Shown one piece after another: positions 33,087-45,760 of a stretch of 64,000 nt of DNA (position 1 is the stretch's first letter; every line of letters starts with the position of its first letter). The stretch is from NCBI GenBank assembly GCA_963969395.1, contig OZ017795.1:40591063-40655062 (forward strand), given 5' to 3'. Under the pieces are notes generated by a model. It saw only the letters and a list, made by a program, of their open reading frames with translations. It did not search any database and was not told the DNA's origin. This DNA comes from Pseudoscleropodium purum (taxonomy: Eukaryota > Streptophyta > Bryopsida > Hypnales > Brachytheciaceae). Both the position numbers and the translations under genes were made by a program.

Positions 33087-33740
33087 ATGGGCATGTGGGA
33101 GGAGTATTGCACGATGTGTGGCGGTCCTCCTTACGTCTTCTTCGACGACATGGTCGACGAGGAGGGCAAACCAGTGATTACCCCTGCACTTAATCCTGCA
33201 GACTACACCTGGCTGGAGTCTTTCATCGGCATTTCTAACAAGGAAGAGCTCATCCCTTTAGCTTCCTACAGCGGCTACGGCAGCTTCGACACTCCACCTG
33301 ACACGAGCCCCTGCACCTTCTTTTCCGTCGGTTGCCGCAACGACGACGAGCTCACTGAGGATCCGGAAGCAGCCCAAGGGTACGCCTGCCACGTTACATG
33401 CTACAACTTGCTCCAGCAAGAGCTGAATTATACTCTCAAGTACGCAGATGTGCTGCCACTCCTCGTCGATAACGAGAGCAACTGCAATTCCTTCTCATGG
33501 AGTGATTATGGAGGACTGGCGGAGTACTAGGGGCAGGGATTTGACGAACTGCAGTTGGTGAGGGATGGGAAGCTGTGGATGATTGAGGATCCCATTCGGG
33601 ATGGGAAGAATAAATAGAGGATTGTGCAGCTGTGGAGACCGCTGGTGGAGAACGAGTTTAAGAGACCGGATGGGAGAGCTGGGGTGGGGAGTAGGGCGCC
33701 GGAGATTGCTGAAACGAACATGGACGAGTCGAAGGCTTGT
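33087..33740 (+). pseudogene. Small CxxC protein gene, apparently broken by two in-frame stops
   Basis: I chose the ATG at 33087 (context GCCATGGGC) although the frame is open upstream to 32961. The first 147 codons read MGMWEEYCTMCGGPPYVFF, then an acidic, Cys-containing globular protein with WLESFIGIS and GYACHVTCYNLL. TAG stops occur at 33528 and 33613. The frame between and after them keeps coding character (FDELQLVRDGKLWMIEDPIR, then LWRPLVENEFKR) until a TGA near 33740. The base composition is more GC-rich than the surroundings. From memory, uncharacterised fungal proteins begin with a similar W-x-YCxxCG pattern, so transfer from a fungus is possible but untested. It may also be a functional 147-residue protein. 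Confidence 0.5.
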
Positions 33741-36700
33741 TGATGGGACGAGGACAGATGGATTCAAGGTTTGGCGTTTGAAGTTCATTGTGGTGGTGCA
33801 AGTGTGAGAAATTACATTTTTTTGACAAAGTATGGATGAATACTTTAAGATAGGTTGTTTTGTTTTGTTTTAGATAGTTCATTGCAAGAAATGATTGCAA
33901 GAACCTCTAGACTATAAAATTCATTATTCCTTTGTGTTTCCAGTAGAAAAGCACCTTCCCCATGCCTTGGCAATGCTGTCAATACGATTGATACTTGTGA
34001 CCTTGCCACAAGTCGATTCTGAATCTCTCTTACAAATTCCACACACACCCATCAACAATAGAGCCAAAAACTACATTGGTCCAAGTGTAAACTACTTGAT
34101 GGTTGTAAGCATGTAAATTTGTTCAATAAACAATTTTTTTTGGTTTTATGTATGAATGGAGATCAAATTAGACTTGGTTATAGAAACTCATGGTAATAGG
34201 TGATCAATTGTTATTGATTTTTAGTATTGTCGTGGGATTCCAAAAAGTGCAAGAGTTTTTAGTTATTAACAGTTTAACCGAGTTTGATTTGAAGGGATAC
34301 CTCGATCGGCATTATATGGCTTGTAGCTCTTCTTCTTCATTCACTTTTCACTGTTGTGTTTAGTCGTATGTATGTGTGTGTGTGTTTGTGTAAGTGTGTG
34401 TTTCAGTTGAACTGTTGTTTAATATTTTGTAATAAAGCTTTAAACATATATTTGATAATTGTGTGTAAGTTTCAGTGATTGGATATAGTGATTGTTGTAT
34501 AATCTCTTATGAAGAGGAATTGTATGCTAGAGTGTTTAAAGCTGTTGTTGTTGTTGTAATCTAACTTTGATTTTATAAATTATAATTGTTGAATTGCTTT
34601 AGCATTGTATGATTTCATTGAGGCTTGAAGCAAATCAATTGAGTGAAAGTTGAGTTGTAGCTTTAAGCAGTCAAATGTGATGTCTTGACTGATTGATTGA
34701 ATCAGTATGTGTTCGCTTAAGCGTATGATGTTACGGTGCAGTGATGGCCGCTTAAGCGATGTACCTTGTGTTTATTGATTGGAAATTCACTTCAAGCATA
34801 TAGACTGAATTACATTAAGGTTTAAAGTAGAGTGTTGTATGATGATTAATGTGTAGTTGCTTTAAGTTAATCAAAGAGAGATATATGCTTAAGCAACTGT
34901 AGGAGTCTATTGTTGAGAAACTGTTTTGAAGCATTTGTAATGAATTATATAAAGCTTAAAGCTGTAAGAGAATGTTACAGTGCACTGATTGGTGGAAAGA
35001 GTGTACAGTTAACTGTGGTGTTAAAAGAACTTAAAGCACTTTAAATTGAAGGATGCTATAAGCAAAGTATTGAGACACTGAAGTGTGATGAATTATTATA
35101 CTAACTTGTGGTTTGATGAATGATGAGTGACGCTATAAGCGGATATTGTGAGTCTACACTTTAAGCGAATGCAACAGGGAATTGAAGATTTGTTTGCTTA
35201 AAGCTATATGTTAATGTTTCCCTTCGCTTAAGTGTGTTTCTTGTTTGAACCAACACACTAGGATAAGACTAAAACTTCACACTTGTATTGTGCATCCATG
35301 TGTGTCGGACAGAAATTAGTTATTAGATAATTGAGTGATCCCAATTCCTAAAAACAATGGGTTATGTTAATGATATTTCCCTTTAGAATCGACATTGAAC
35401 GATTATTCTTATTAATACAAGTGACTCTAGTCACACTACGTTAAACTATTTGATCATTATTTAGAGATTGAACCTCTATACTATAGTTCTGGGTGTTTTG
35501 TGAAGTAGGCAAAATGCAAACTACAATGGTTCTAGTAAGTACTACTCAAGAGGCCCTCAATGATGCCTTAACTGACTAGTTTTCCAGACAATCTATAAAA
35601 AGAAGGCTAGCGTATTCTAGGGCTTCTTTGTTTCAATATAACTGTGCAGACCTGTGTATAAATGAAGAAATCCAATATATACTCATTTCAAAGTATTCAT
35701 TGAATACGCTCAGAAATTAAAATCCCTCTAATGTAGAGCAAAGTTTTAAGAGTTGTAATAAGGCTACAACAATTGTTAAACTCTATTGTTTATCTTACTT
35801 AGCATTGTCATATTGAGAGCATTTGTTTCAAAAAACCATGGGGATTCTAGTTACGACTTGAAATGATTTAAGAATCGGATACGTATAGTCGTAAATAAAT
35901 CTTCAACCTCGAACGTCAAATCTTCTACTTGATTTGGAAACCTCTTCCCACTAGTCTATTCTAATGCAATTCTAAGTAGATTTAAGGATAAAGATAAAGA
36001 TAAGAAACCACAAAATACCGAACATGTAAAACATGACGACCAAACTATAAGTTGAACTATTTGAAGATTAGCTCTTAAGCTTTCAAACTCCCAGTAACTA
36101 GCTTTAAAAACTAAGTTTCATCGTGAGAACAAATAAGTCTTGACAATGTAGAAATAAATAAGTCTCGAGTCATTAACCCCACTTTGTCACCCATGATACA
36201 AAATGAGACTAACATTGGTGTAACTCAAACCGCTCGTAACAACAAATTTTACAAAGTCATACACACACACATACAAACCTTCAAAATTTCCTCCAATCTC
36301 CAACTTTCAATTTTCAAGCTAAACTTTAGATAGATATCACCATTGCTCCACGGTTCCAAATGAAATAAGTGATAGCTTTTTGAAAAACTAATACAAATTT
36401 CTATTTTTCTTCCAAATTTTAATTCAAAATTCTTCAAAATCATAATACAATGAGCCTCCAAACATTTGGATCATCCCTAAATTTATAATAAGAGAGAATA
36501 TGAATAGTGTCCACATTTTTTTCCACCTAACCATACAAACAAGTGAGGTTAGCCTCTAACTCACTCCCAAAGCTATAAATATTAATAATTGAGCACTTAT
36601 TTGGTGCTACAATTATCTCTTTATCTTTATTTTCAAAAAAAATTCACTTCAAGTTCACCTAAAAGACAAATTATTTGAATATATTTTCTTCATACTACTT

Positions 36701-38084
36701 TACAAATACAAAATTATTGTACAAAATTACTCCAGCTATAAAATGAAGAACTAAAATTCAACGTATATCTAATAGAGGTAAAAACTAGAGCTCTAATTGA
36801 AATATCACTGCATCTGTAAGAATTTAAAGATGCATTTGACAATAGTAGCAACATAATCGGTATAATCTGTCTTAGTTAAAAAGATTGACTGATCCTCGTA
36901 ACCATTGTTGGTGACCACAGCTCTCTTTGATAGGTTTCACCATATAATGATAATATTCATCGTTTAAACCTTTAAAACATTCTTCAAATGTGACATTACA
37001 TTGAAGATTATTGTGTCATTGTTCCTCCACATGAGGTTGTTTCGGTGGTCGAAATGGCCCAGCTTCATCTTCTAGTCGCCCACATAGCAATGAAAGACCC
37101 AATGGCACTTGCGATTAATCCGATCGTTGTAATAAAGAAAATCCAAACTCACACTCTAGTTGAGATTCTTTATCTTTAAACTCAGAAAAAAAACTTTTAG
37201 TTTGACATAATGTAATCTAAATAAAAAACAAAGAAGTAAAATATTAAATGAGATAAAACTTTTAAATGAATCTTTCTCTATATACTTATCTATAATGGTA
37301 AAGAGAAGGCGTCACCTTGAAGCCACTTCAAATAATGTTATTTTCTTTATAATGTTACAAACATTCAAACCTATTTAAATAATGTGAATATACATATTCT
37401 ACATAATATTTGCATTTACAATACAACAACGTCTAGCTAAATTTTGTCAAAAGGAATTACCTTAGGGATTAATTTTCGACATTATAGTTTTTGATATGTT
37501 GAATAGTATTTCATTACTTTCAATACCCCACAAAACTACCAAATCATTAGAAAAAAATTCAACCCTCAAAAGGGTTGTAAGTTTTGAACCCCCTTGGTGC
37601 AATTAGAGAAAAATTCAATAGTTTTTTTATTTTTTAATGAACATTGTTGATGTGGCATTACTTGTGCTACGTCAAAGCCACATTAGATTTTTATTATTTT
37701 TTATTTTTAAAGTATTTTATTATTTTTCTATATTTACACTATGAAGCCCTTAAAAAGAAATCTTTAACGGCCCTCTACAAAGTTCAAATTTTTCCAAGGC
37801 TTGAAAATAAATACACACATGCACCTATTGACATACACATCTATTTTTGAATACTAAAGAATAAACAAAGTATCCATCAAGTTGCTGGCACTAATGTATT
37901 TATAAAGAACCAAAAGAAATCGAGCCTCCAAAAAGAATGACATCAAGCTTCTTGACTTCATTCTTTAGTTTTTCTAAAAAAAGCTCCCCAAAAGCCTATA
38001 TCACAAAGCGAGATACTTGTTTTTTATAAAATTTTGGACATTCCACATTGCATGCAATCATAAATCAAAAGATAAACATGATAT
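33741..38084. other. AT-rich gene desert
   Basis: No convincing gene. It includes a TG-rich tract at about 34370-34400, a GCTTAAGC-rich tract (34434-35237, listed separately) and AT-rich sequence with poly-A and poly-T runs. On the minus strand about 36880-37140 has protein-like short frames broken by stops. I cannot identify them. Confidence 0.5.
34434..35237. repeat. Tract enriched in GCTTAAGC / GCTTTAAGC palindromic words
   Basis: At least fifteen variants of CTTAAGC, TTTAAAGC or CTATAAGC occur in about 800 bp, for example near 34535, 34660, 34712, 34749, 34889, 34951, 35130, 35157, 35200 and 35226, spaced roughly 30-100 bp apart. They occur on both strands because the core is palindromic. 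It could be a strongly decayed satellite or a cluster of binding sites. No gene was seen in it. Confidence 0.5.
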
Positions 38085-38305
38085 CTAACCCTGAAATGCT
38101 GAAGGGATGACTTTGGAAATTATCCTTTTTTATTATCGTGTAAACCACTAGCCTCCAAAAAAATTTAATAGTATCAAACTATTATAGGAAATCTTCCCTT
38201 TCCAAAACAAATTTTGAATATAAATAGTTGCACTTCTATCCTATACAATTTGATTCCCTATTAGCCATCAGACACAAAATTTCCACCTCAGCATTTAAGG
38301 GTTAT
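38085..38305. mobile_element. 221-bp TTAA-type MITE (related to 26915-27152)
   Basis: The left end is CTAACCCTGAAATGCTGAAG. The right end inverts to ATAACCCTTAAATGCTGAGG. The outer TTAA is mutated by one base on each side. The body is collinear with 26915-27152. Noncoding. Confidence 0.7.
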
Positions 38306-39019
38306 ACTGGTTTTTTGAGGACGGTTGAAATAAAAATTGTCAACAATAAAACAAAAATAATAAGACTTCACCTTGACCTTATGAGAGAAAGGTCTATTTG
38401 TAGAATCTCCCCAATCACTACCAAGCCAATCCTATTCCTCCTTAAAAACCAATGATACATGAGCCCCACCATATGCTCAAAAAATGGTCCTATTTGTCAT
38501 TAACCCCTAAAGGACCAAAAATTCAAATTTTGAATAATAGATGAATGTAGGTGCATCATGCATCCCATGCACATATTCATCTATTCATTTTCTTGAAGAA
38601 TGATTCTTGTATTAATTCTTTAATATTTTAAGGTATAGATTTTGAAGGGTTTTCTTTGCAAATATTACATTATTCAATAGGTATTTGTATGTTTGCCCCC
38701 CTCTCCCCCCCCCCAAAAAAAAAAATAACCTTTGTAGTTCAAAAATGACTCTTTAAAAATGACTTCAATAAAAAAGTAAAAATAAAATCTTCAAAACTTA
38801 CTATGATTCAAACTTTCCATTTTGAAATCAAATGAAAAAATTATTGTAAAAATCACAAATATTCAATCTACAATCCGTTTATAAAGGAATATTTTTTTGG
38901 CTTTAGATTTTACTGAAAAATATTATTTTAAACGTTTGTTGACTTAACCCCTAAAGTCCCAAGGCCATTTTTTTGTCAAAAAACCCTCAAAACTACCAAC
39001 TATATTCACATATAGCTAA

Positions 39020-40706
39020 ATTAGGGTTCATATAACACTTGTCAAAAATCTAAAACAAGCCGGAATTTAAAACAAACAAAAATCTAAAATAAGCGGATAT
39101 CTAAAACAAGCGGGTATCTAAAACTGGCGGGTATTTAAAACTACCTGCTAGCAAACGAGCAGAGTGTGCATACCTTTAGTGTGTACGGCAAAGGGCGTTA
39201 GATCAGACATCCGAGGGCGCAAGGTTGCACCCCCACTCCAACATGGTGTCGCCAACAATGGTCGATGATGGACCCTTCGAAGGATCTCTAATGCCTTAAG
39301 TGGCTATATGAGAGACACCCATTGAAAGCTAAGGCCTCTTTTGTTTTAATTTTCTTTTGTGTTAATGTGAAAGCGGGTATTCAAAACAAACAAGTATTTA
39401 AAACAAGCGGTTATCTAAAACAAGCGGGTATCTAAAACAAGCGGGTATCTAAAACTGGCGGGTATTTAAAACTAGCTGCTAGCAAACGAGCAAAGTGTGC
39501 ATACCTTTAGTATGTACGGCAGAGGGCGTTAGATCAGGGATCCGAGGGCGCAAAGTCGTACCCCCACTCCAACGTGGTGCCGCCAGCAATGGCCGATGAT
39601 GGACCCATCGAAGGATCTCTAATGCCCTACCAATTACAATAACGTTGGTCAATAGAGACAAATATACAACCTACCAACTAATGGACCCTCCAGCATTAAT
39701 GGCTTCTCAACAAATCGCACCAGCGCATGCAACATTATATATTTTATTATTTCCCTCTCCCCCTCACCAGGGCATCCAACATTATATATTTTATTATTTC
39801 CTTCCCCCCTTTACCGGAGCATCCAACATTATAAATTTTATTATTTCCCTCCCCCCCTCACCGGGGCATCCAACATTATATATTTTATTATTTCCCTCCC
39901 TGCTTCACCGGAGCATCCACCATTATATATTTTATTATTTCCCTCCCCCCTTCACTGGGGCATCTAACGCGCCTCCGCCAAGGGTTGGGGCCGAGGGCGT
40001 TAGATCAAGGATCCGAGGGCGCAAGGTCGCACCCCCACTCCAACATGGTGCCGCCAACAATGGCTGATGATGGACCCATCGAAGGATCTCTAATGCCTTA
40101 AGTGGCTATATGAGAGACACCCATTGAAAGCTAAGGCCTCTTTTGTTTTAATTTTCTTTTGTATTAATTTGAAAGCGGGTATTTAAAACAAACAAAAATC
40201 TAAAACGAGCGGGTATTTAAAACAAACAGGTATTTATAACAAGTGGATATCTAAAACAAGTAGGTATCTAAAACTGGCGGGTATTTAAAACTAGTTGCTA
40301 GCAAACGAGCAGAGCGTGCATACCTTCAGTGTGTACAGCGGAGGGCGTTAGATCAGGGATCCGAGGGCGCAAGGTCGTACCCCCACTCCAACGTGGTGCC
40401 ACCAGCAATGGCCGATGATGAACCCATCGAAGGATCTCTAATGCCTTAAGTGGCTATATGAGAGACACCCATTGAAAGCTAAGGCCTCTTTTGTTTTAAT
40501 TTTCTTTTGTGTTAATTTGAAACCGGGTATTTAAAACAAGCAAAAATCTAAAACAAGCGGGTATATAAAACAAACAGGTATTTAAATCAAGCGGATATCT
40601 AAAACAAGCGGGTATCTAGAACTCGCGGGTATTTATAACTAGCTCCTAGCATACGAGCAGAGCGTACATACCTTTAGTGTGTACGGTGAAATTATACCAA
40701 TTAAAT
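39020..40706. repeat. Tandem array of ~335-350-bp units bounded by a 19-bp direct repeat
   Basis: TATATTCACATATAGCTAA occurs at 39001-39019 and 40707-40725. Between them are about four copies of a unit marked by GAGGGCGTTAGATCA (near 39190, 39523, 39993 and 40343). Each unit has sub-repeats like AAAACAAGCGGGTATCTAAA followed by a GC-richer block with GATCCGAGGGCGCAAGGTCG. The second unit is interrupted by the 47-bp minisatellite. No protein reading is conserved across units. Confidence 0.8.
39725..39959. repeat. 47-bp minisatellite, five copies
   Basis: Copies start at 39725, 39772, 39819, 39866 and 39913. Each has GCATCCAACATTATA, then TTTTATTATTTCCCT and a C-rich end. The 140-codon open frame crossing it (repeats of YILLFPSP type) is a by-product of the repeat. 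Confidence 0.9.
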
Positions 40707-41640
40707 TATATTCACATATAGCTAATCAATCCTTCTATCTTGTAGGAAAGTTTCAGAAAAATTCACCAAAATTTGAGGTTATAGGAACCTGTCCCTAATC
40801 TGATTTGTTCCTCAAGGGGACAATGGGACTTTAGGGGTTAACCATTTGGATCATATTTTACAACTATTGTTTGAAAGTCATTATGAAATTTTTAATCTAA
40901 ATTACATTTTATAATACATCTTCACAATTTTGGAAATTTGAACTACATGTAATCTTCAACCTTTAAAAGATAGGCCCATGACTATTGATTTCAAACTTCA
41001 CTACCCATTATTCTATTTGTTTCATTTTTCATCTAGATATGAGTGGAAAATTTTATACTTATTTTCTAAATATAAAGTCATTTATCACTACAAGTCATCT
41101 AATTTTCAAAAATTTGAAGAAAAAATTGAAATTACTATTAATTTCTTAAGAAAAATATGAAAAAATTTCATAGCAAATATCAAATATATGAATTTCTTTT
41201 ATTATAGATGTATATTTTTAGTTTATAATATCATGGTATAAGTCAAAGTTACCATATTATTAGAAAATTAGAAAATCTAAAAACCTTGATTATAGACCCA
41301 AATTTTATATTACTATTAAATATTGAAATATTGAAATTTTTCAAAATTTCAAATTTGGAATAGAAACTAAATTTGATAATCTTTCTTTTATTACTATAGC
41401 TTCCTTTCAACTTGGTCAAAAAACAAATAATTGAAAAGGTGCCTAAATTTTTGGGAAATTATAGACCTAGTTTGCTCCTTTGAAACAATATATTTATATT
41501 AGAGGATAACCAAATTCCTAGAAATTCAATTTGCTTCATACAATCCTGCATCTTTTCTTTGTAAATATACATTGTAAAATTTCTTACCTTATTTACAAAG
41601 AAATGGCTAAAATACACTACAAGGGTAATTTTGGGATTAA

Positions 41641-44600
41641 AACCTTTCTTTATAGAAAAATGTAGACAAAATTTTAGTAAAAAATTAGTAATTATAGGAA
41701 AAAAGAGCCTTTTAGGGGCCCCTTATTAGGAAAAATAGAAATAAATTTAGCTTTAAAGTCAAAAGATATTTAATAGTGTAATTAGGGTTATTCAAGTAAA
41801 ATGAATGAAAATAAATAATAAAATGAATGGGGTGTGATTTTGGTCACTCCTTTTCACAAAAGTTGTGTTCCTTCAACTTTAGAACTATAAATAGTTTAGA
41901 AGAAAACCAAAAACAATGACAGTTTGGTATAATGTCCCAATATTTAATATAATCAATGCAATTCATTTTTTAAAATAAAAATTGTATGTTGTGAGAAAAT
42001 TGCATGTAATCATATTTTTTGTATGGATATTTGTTTTGAGAATTAAGTAAGAAATATCAAATTATATATTGTGGATTTTGAGAATCAGAAGAAGTCTATT
42101 GAATTAAAAATTAATTAAAAAATTAAAAAAATTAAAAAAAAATTAAAAATTAAAACAGTAAGAGAAAGGATACACAAAAAAGAAAGGATTCCAATTAGTT
42201 GTGAACATGAAGGTGGTTGAAGTAGGGAAGAAGAGGTTACAAATGTTGTGTTCATTTGTACTTGCAAGTATTGTTGAAGCACTGATTTGAGTGTGTACTT
42301 GAAATTTTACGATCTTTGCAAAATTCAAGATTTCCTGACATAGTTTAGTGAAACTTTAGGCAATTCTTAGATTTTGTTGTTTAATTGTGGAAAAAGATTC
42401 TGAATTTGCAATCGAGAGGTCTAAATGAGAGAAGTGAGTTTTGGTAGACAACACATTGGACAGTTGCAGCATGGTGAGAAAAGAACTGGGTGAAATTTCT
42501 AAATCAAGAGCCCGAATTAAGTCAAAGAAGCTAAACTCCAGAGAATCAATTTGATGTTCTAAGAAGCTTGCGGTGTTGAATTGGCAAAGTTTGATCTTGA
42601 ATCGAGGTAGAAAAATGGAAACATTTGCAACAACGATGGAACTCTAGGAGAAACCCGATCAAAGAAGTAATTGGATGATTGCTAAACCGGATTCTTTGAA
42701 TTAATTCATGGATCGGAATGGACCCTGAGTGTGAGAATTACAGCAATGTAAGATCTCTTACAGCCAATCTCGGGAATTTGGGGAGAGTTGCAATCAGATG
42801 CCTAAAGGATTGCTTGGAGGTTGTTGCAGTCTGTAAGGAAGTGATTGGAGATTTCCACCAATAATTTCAAAATTCGGACTTAAGAGTGTGCAATGATTTG
42901 ATTTACAATTGTTGGATTCTTCACAAGATTGGGCGCCTAGGTCGTGGTTCTTTAGCAGAACTTGCAATGAATTGATACTACAAACTAGCGAAAGAATTGA
43001 AACTCAACCTCAAAATTTGATTTTTGGAGGTAAGAGAAGCGTTTTTGATGACCACGACGTGAGCAACAACAATCGGAATAGGGATCCCCAGTGAACATTT
43101 GTGATTTCCCTTTTCTATGTAATGTATAGTAGGTTGGAGAAATCAACACCAATGACGAAGAAGGTAGTGATTGGCAAATGCTACGTTTTATTTATGGGAT
43201 TAAAGGTTCAAAATTTCTGTGATCCAATTGTGCTCGGGGTTTGCTACATAAATTTGAATCCTTACAGAAAATTGAAGCCAGTTCCGACGTAGTTTCGATG
43301 CTCCAAACTGTTGATTAACATTGCGATTCTACATCGAATTCAATGTATGTCATGGTTGGTTGATAGTCAATGAGAATCCTAACCTGAAACCAAAGAGCTG
43401 AATCAATTCGAGCGTGAATTGAAGAATTCGGTGAAGGTTCAATTTTGGACACTTTCGATGAACATCTGCTTTCCTGTAGTGGAATTAGGGATTTCCACAG
43501 TTATAGGGTGCGGTACCACGCCCATAGGACTGGTGATAAATTCAATTGCATGGTTTTAGGTTCTTGATATTGGTCCAATTGGTAATTTTGTTCCAATGTT
43601 TTGTGTTTGTATTAACAATGGTTTGAACAATTTGACCATTTTGATTATTTGACCCAAAATTACAAGAGAAAAGCTTAAGGAGAAAGATAAAATAAGGGTT
43701 TGAAATCTAAACTCACCATACTTTGTATTAACTGGGATCAATTGATGTAGTATATGGAATCGTTAGGCATTTGCATCAAACGTAATAGCTATAGATTGAC
43801 TGGGATATTTGACCAAAATATAAAAAGGTATAATTAATGAATTATTTGTACTATTTTCAAAGTATTATCTTATAATAATTAGGTCTAAAACGTACACTGC
43901 CTAAGATGATTTGACCAACCTAATTATTTTTCCTACATTATTTAATCTCCTTTAGAATACTATATAAGATTAGGACAACATTCATTGATAAAGGATTGAG
44001 AACTAAATTTATATCTTGGGAATAAGAGTAAAAATCTAGTTTCAGACTCTAAATAACATATTCATATGTATTTTTATATATTCTAATATACATGTGACTT
44101 TAGACACATAACTATAGACTATTTGACCTTTCTCCTAAATTTTTGAACCCCTATAGTTTAGTCTTGGGTTTTTTGTTTTTTTGGTGAAATTGGTAGAATC
44201 TAGACTACAAAAAGTCAATAATATCATAATGAAGGAATTTGCAATTCTATTCATTGAAGATATATTCATGCAACTTTTTAAAAAATTAGATGAAAAAATG
44301 TGATTTTTCCATCCTACAAACTTAAGTGTGGTCATCAAAGGACAAAAAATGTTTGTACTATCCTTTAAGGGTAAGAAGTTAAGGTGGAAATCTTCAAGTA
44401 TTTTATTTCTATTTGGATATAGTAGTTGAATTTTTCATTTTTAAACTTTTTAGATGATTCATTTTTTATATTAATTTTTTATTAAAAATATGGAAATAGA
44501 TTCATGATAAAAAAAATACAAATATTGAATTAATTGTAGGCTTTTTAAACCCCTTAAGTATTGGCATTCAATGTATTATTAAAAGAAAGGTTTCAAAATA

Positions 44601-45760
44601 ATAAATCTTCAAGAAAAATTGTTTTTTATTTTGACAAATTAAACTTTAAATATATTCTTTGTATATAATTATCCAAATCTAAAAGTTTGATTTTCAAGTG
44701 TTGTAATAATTCCATGCTACACTCTTAGCCACCAAAGTCTGAAAGTCCTATTGGAGAACACTTAGAATTTTGTATAGGCTTGTATGACTATGACCTCAAA
44801 TTTTGTCATGATTTTTGGAACTTTATTTAATTATAGAAAAACACATTAGCTTTATAGAGATATAAATTTTCATTTGAATTAATGCCTAGGAGCAAATTTG
44901 TGCCACCGTAAGCTCCAAAACAATTTGCCTAGCAATAAAATTACAATTTTAAAATGAATACTAAGTTTAAGAAATTCTATTATAGCTTATATTTTTGTCA
45001 ATATATAAAACTAATTAATAATGAACTAATCGTTGGTTCTTCCCAGACATTAGGTCAGTTCACCCCGCCCTTTCTTGCGAGGTGACTCTTACCTTCAACG
45101 GTGATCAATAACCTTGCAAGCCCCAAGCCCGTGTCAAGGGGGCTAGGGAGAATTAACCCTTTATTGCCTCGTGTTTTATGCTTGGAGAAAATGTTGAATT
45201 TTTTTATTTGTCTTGTATGATAAAATTTGGGAATTTTGAATTCATATTTGCAATTTGAGGGCCCAAATTATCTAGGAGAGGTAAAGAAATGCAAAATTTA
45301 TGCAGAGAAGAAAATAAGAGGCAATTTTCTACAATTATCCTTGGATGGGGTAATAAGGGGGTCAATCCTCCCTAGCTGTGTATAAAAAGTAGGGACTTGG
45401 GAGAAATCACAATGGCAATTAGTCAAGCAGGACGTTAAATCCTCCATACAAAGTGGGTCCAACAAGGTAATTTTTGGGATCTCTAGAGTGAAAGTAAAAA
45501 AAACCATCCTATTTTGAATTGTGTCTAGGGTACAACCTAAGTCATTCCTAACTAATTTGAGGTCTCTGATTGCAAGGTTTGCAGCTGCCCTAGTCCTCAA
45601 TTGCTGCCAATTTGAGCCACTGCCAATTTGAATCAATGCTGCTTCGAATTCAGGCTCCTGATTCAAGCTAATCGTCGCTTGATTTCCCTCTCGCAGATTG
45701 AATTTTGTCTTGCATTTCAGTTGGTGCGATTTTTTTAAGAATGGCCGCCTGAGAGTGACA
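41641..45760. other. AT-rich intergenic region and 5' flank of the exonuclease gene
   Basis: Mostly AT-rich without recognisable genes. From about 42180 to 43740 composition is more balanced, but open frames are short and I recognise no domain. At 45050-45170 a GC-richer fragment resembles a decayed LTR or gene piece. A 162-codon frame on the minus strand (45298-45786) overlaps the start of the exonuclease gene and has no recognisable content. Confidence 0.45.

Larger units (their letters stand above)
38944..40841. mobile_element. Nested TTAA-type element carrying a tandem array (1.9 kb)
   Basis: The left terminus is TTAACCCCTAAAGTCCCA and the right terminus is its exact inverse, both starting at TTAA. 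Removing it leaves GTTGAC-TTAA-CCATTTGG, a plausible empty TTAA target within the outer element. Inside, a 19-bp direct repeat brackets a roughly 1.7-kb tandem array, so a further insertion occurred in this element. Confidence 0.75.
38500..41640. mobile_element. TTAA-type DNA element interrupted by a second one
   Basis: The left end reads TTAACCCCTAAAGGACCAAA. The right end (GGTAATTTTGGGATTAA) matches the inverse of the left end of the element at 53115-54172, and 40940-41640 is homologous in reverse orientation to about 53115-53640. The element at 38944-40841 sits inside it, so its own length is about 1.25 kb. No coding capacity was recognised. Confidence 0.65.

Noticed and set aside
36880..37140. 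Protein-like minus-strand fragments (for example FEECFKGLNDEYYHYMVK)
   Set aside because: Stops and frame changes interrupt them and I cannot name a family; too weak to annotate as a gene remnant.
36174..37472. Possible TTAA-type element (TTAACCCCACTTTG ... CCTTAGGGATTAA)
   Set aside because: The two ends do not match each other beyond the first few bases.
39645..40067. 140-codon plus-strand frame across the 47-bp minisatellite
   Set aside because: Its repeats mirror the 47-bp DNA repeat, which is not a multiple of three, so the peptide changes frame per unit; it has no domain.
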